A program made the position numbers and the translations under genes. Shown piece after piece: positions 12,829 to 13,922 of a DNA stretch of 13,922 nucleotides; position 1 is the stretch's first letter, and each line of letters starts with the position of its first letter. Below the pieces are notes generated by a model, which had not been told where the DNA came from, did no database searches, and saw only the letters and a list, made by a program, of their open reading frames with translations. This DNA is from an uncultured Candidatus Saccharibacteria bacterium (lineage in GTDB: Bacteria > Patescibacteria > Saccharimonadia > Saccharimonadales > 2-12-FULL-41-12): the NCBI GenBank assembly GCA_946478995.1, contig CAMLDK010000020.1:1-13922 (forward strand), written 5' to 3'.

Positions 12829-12844
12829 AAACAGAGGATATCTG

Positions 12845-13922
12845 ATGGCAACCCCCGAACAACTCTATGACCCAGCCTTAGCCGAAGACCGTATCCGAAT
12901 GCTGCATGAAAGCAGCCTGCATGTAAGTCTCGCGGCAACCGGCGCAGGCCTCGGCATACAAGGCAAGCTTTGGGCGGTGGCTGGCGCAAGCTCTACGTTA
13001 ATTGAGGCTATAAACCCTTATAACCAAGCTTCTTTTGACAGTTTTGTCGGAAGAGACTGGTCCGGCGAAGGCCACAGCTATTCATCAGAATTAGGCGCCG
13101 TAGCTCTGTCGCAAGGCGCGTTTTTTAATGCGCAAGAGCATGGAGCGAACGGAAAAGTCAGCAACCTGCATGTAGCAGGCCTGGGATTGAGCGCGGCCGT
13201 ATCTACCAACAGGGATAGACGCGGGGATAATAAGATTCATGCCGCAATTCGCAGTAATAAAGGGGTTGAGACCGCAGTAGTTTTTATGAGCAAAGCCCTC
13301 GGACGTGAGACTGACGGTAATGTAGCGGACCTGATAGGCATCAATATGATCCTAGCAGCAGCTGACATTGAGCCGATTCCTATACAGGCAGATAGTGGAG
13401 TATATTCGGACCAGCTGGAAGAAACTCCTCAAGGTTTGATCCTAAAGCCTGAAAGTCTGGGCGGTATTGATCTATCGCCTGATTTTAGAACTATATTAGT
13501 AGATATTGACGGAGGCGTATTGGAACCGGAATTGGACCCTGAGAAACATATAGTCATGCCCGGATCATTCAACCCGATCCAATTTGGCCATGACCGCATA
13601 GCCCAAGCCGTCCATACCCAAACAGGCAAACAGCCCGTACTTGAAATAACGGCCAGCAATGTGGAAAAAGCGGATATAGGCGTAGATGAGATAACCGAGC
13701 GAGCAGCAAAACTGCGTGGGCGGTGGCCAGTCATATTGACAAGAGAAAATGCCCGGTTTGTTGATAAAGCGGCGGCCTATGGATGTGATTTTATCGTGGG
13801 GTACGACACCGCCCGGCGGATAGTTGATCCTGCATATTACGATAGTCCTGGAGCTTTCAGGAGCGCGCTGGACAGATTCAAGGAAGGAAACATCAGATTC
13901 TATGTCGCTGGCAGAAGAGACG
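12845..13922 (+). CDS. CinA_C-like domain fused to NMNAT/cytidylyltransferase-like domain, C-terminus cut by window edge
   Basis: The frame is open for 359 codons to the window edge. An AGAGGA Shine-Dalgarno (12833-12838) lies 6 nt before the ATG. Residues about 15-175 resemble the CinA C-terminal/PncC fold: HESSLHVSLAATGAG replaces the usual 'ESctGG', followed by VAGASSTLIEAINPYNQASF with spacing like 'PGaS...le...pYs..a'. PncC-type enzymes deamidate NMN to NaMN, though the catalytic residues here are not certain. From about 235 a nucleotidyltransferase begins with VMPGSFNPIQFGHDRIA (P239-H249), matching 'GsFnPiHxGH', but the first His of HxGH is Gln. A distal stretch (CDFIVGYDTARRIVDP) fits the family core. 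Similar fusions exist in some plants and fungi (recollection). A role in pyridine-nucleotide salvage or repair is inference. Confidence 0.78.
   Translation, partial: MATPEQLYDPALAEDRIRMLHESSLHVSLAATGAGLGIQGKLWAVAGASSTLIEAINPYNQASFDSFVGRDWSGEGHSYSSELGAVALSQGAFFNAQEHGANGKVSNLHVAGLGLSAAVSTNRDRRGDNKIHAAIRSNKGVETAVVFMSKALGRETDGNVADLIGINMILAAADIEPIPIQADSGVYSDQLEETPQGLILKPESLGGIDLSPDFRTILVDIDGGVLEPELDPEKHIVMPGSFNPIQFGHDRIAQAVHTQTGKQPVLEITASNVEKADIGVDEITERAAKLRGRWPVILTRENARFVDKAAAYGCDFIVGYDTARRIVDPAYYDSPGAFRSALDRFKEGNIRFYVAGRRD

Noticed and set aside
1..13922. CRISPR arrays, insertion sequences, prophage or toxin-antitoxin modules
   Set aside because: No regularly spaced repeats, transposase, integrase, phage structural gene or convincing toxin pair was seen. 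The PNK-like kinase resembles zeta toxins in fold only and has no antitoxin beside it.

Overview
The window looks like part of a small, densely packed bacterial genome. My best guess is a Candidate Phyla Radiation (Patescibacteria) lineage, possibly Saccharibacteria. This is an inference from compact gene spacing, a short ATP synthase delta subunit, several orphan proteins, and promoters placed directly on start codons. It is not proven by any marker gene here. TGA is used as a stop (atpF and the 74-residue orphan), so the code appears standard.

Layout. Positions 1-4408 on the minus strand hold an F-type ATP synthase operon, read from right to left: a two-helix AtpZ/AtpI-like protein, then atpB, atpE, atpF, atpH, atpA and the first 187 codons of atpG. 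Genes inside this operon overlap or lie a few bases apart and mostly have Shine-Dalgarno (SD) sequences. A promoter at 4419-4447 drives it, divergent from a CobO/BtuR-type corrinoid adenosyltransferase at 4493. This is followed by an orphan 227-residue protein and a polynucleotide-kinase-like P-loop kinase. A GT2 glycosyltransferase (minus) and a membrane-anchored TIM-barrel glycosidase-like protein (plus) start 17 bp apart. They share a palindromic -10 element and may act on surface glycans. Next come a 74-residue orphan and a probable alpha/beta hydrolase (both minus).

From 9636 the plus strand carries smpB, a tRNA-Asn(GUU) with encoded CCA, a strong terminator, and a 120-nt segment that can fold into a closed multi-helix structure (candidate ncRNA). 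A two-gene orphan operon follows, then a terminator, an SRPBCC/AHSA1-like protein, and a two-gene cassette. The cassette pairs an adenylate-kinase-like NMP kinase with a CinA_C-like plus nucleotidyltransferase (NMNAT-like) fusion that runs off the window. Its contents suggest nucleotide or pyridine-cofactor chemistry.

The clearest pattern in the window is regulatory. At least seven genes that start a transcription unit have a -10 hexamer 6-7 nt before the start codon, often with a -35 box 16-17 nt further upstream. This predicts leaderless mRNAs, whereas operon-internal genes use SD sequences. No CRISPR array, insertion sequence or prophage was seen. No stretch longer than 300 bases lacks a gene or RNA call.
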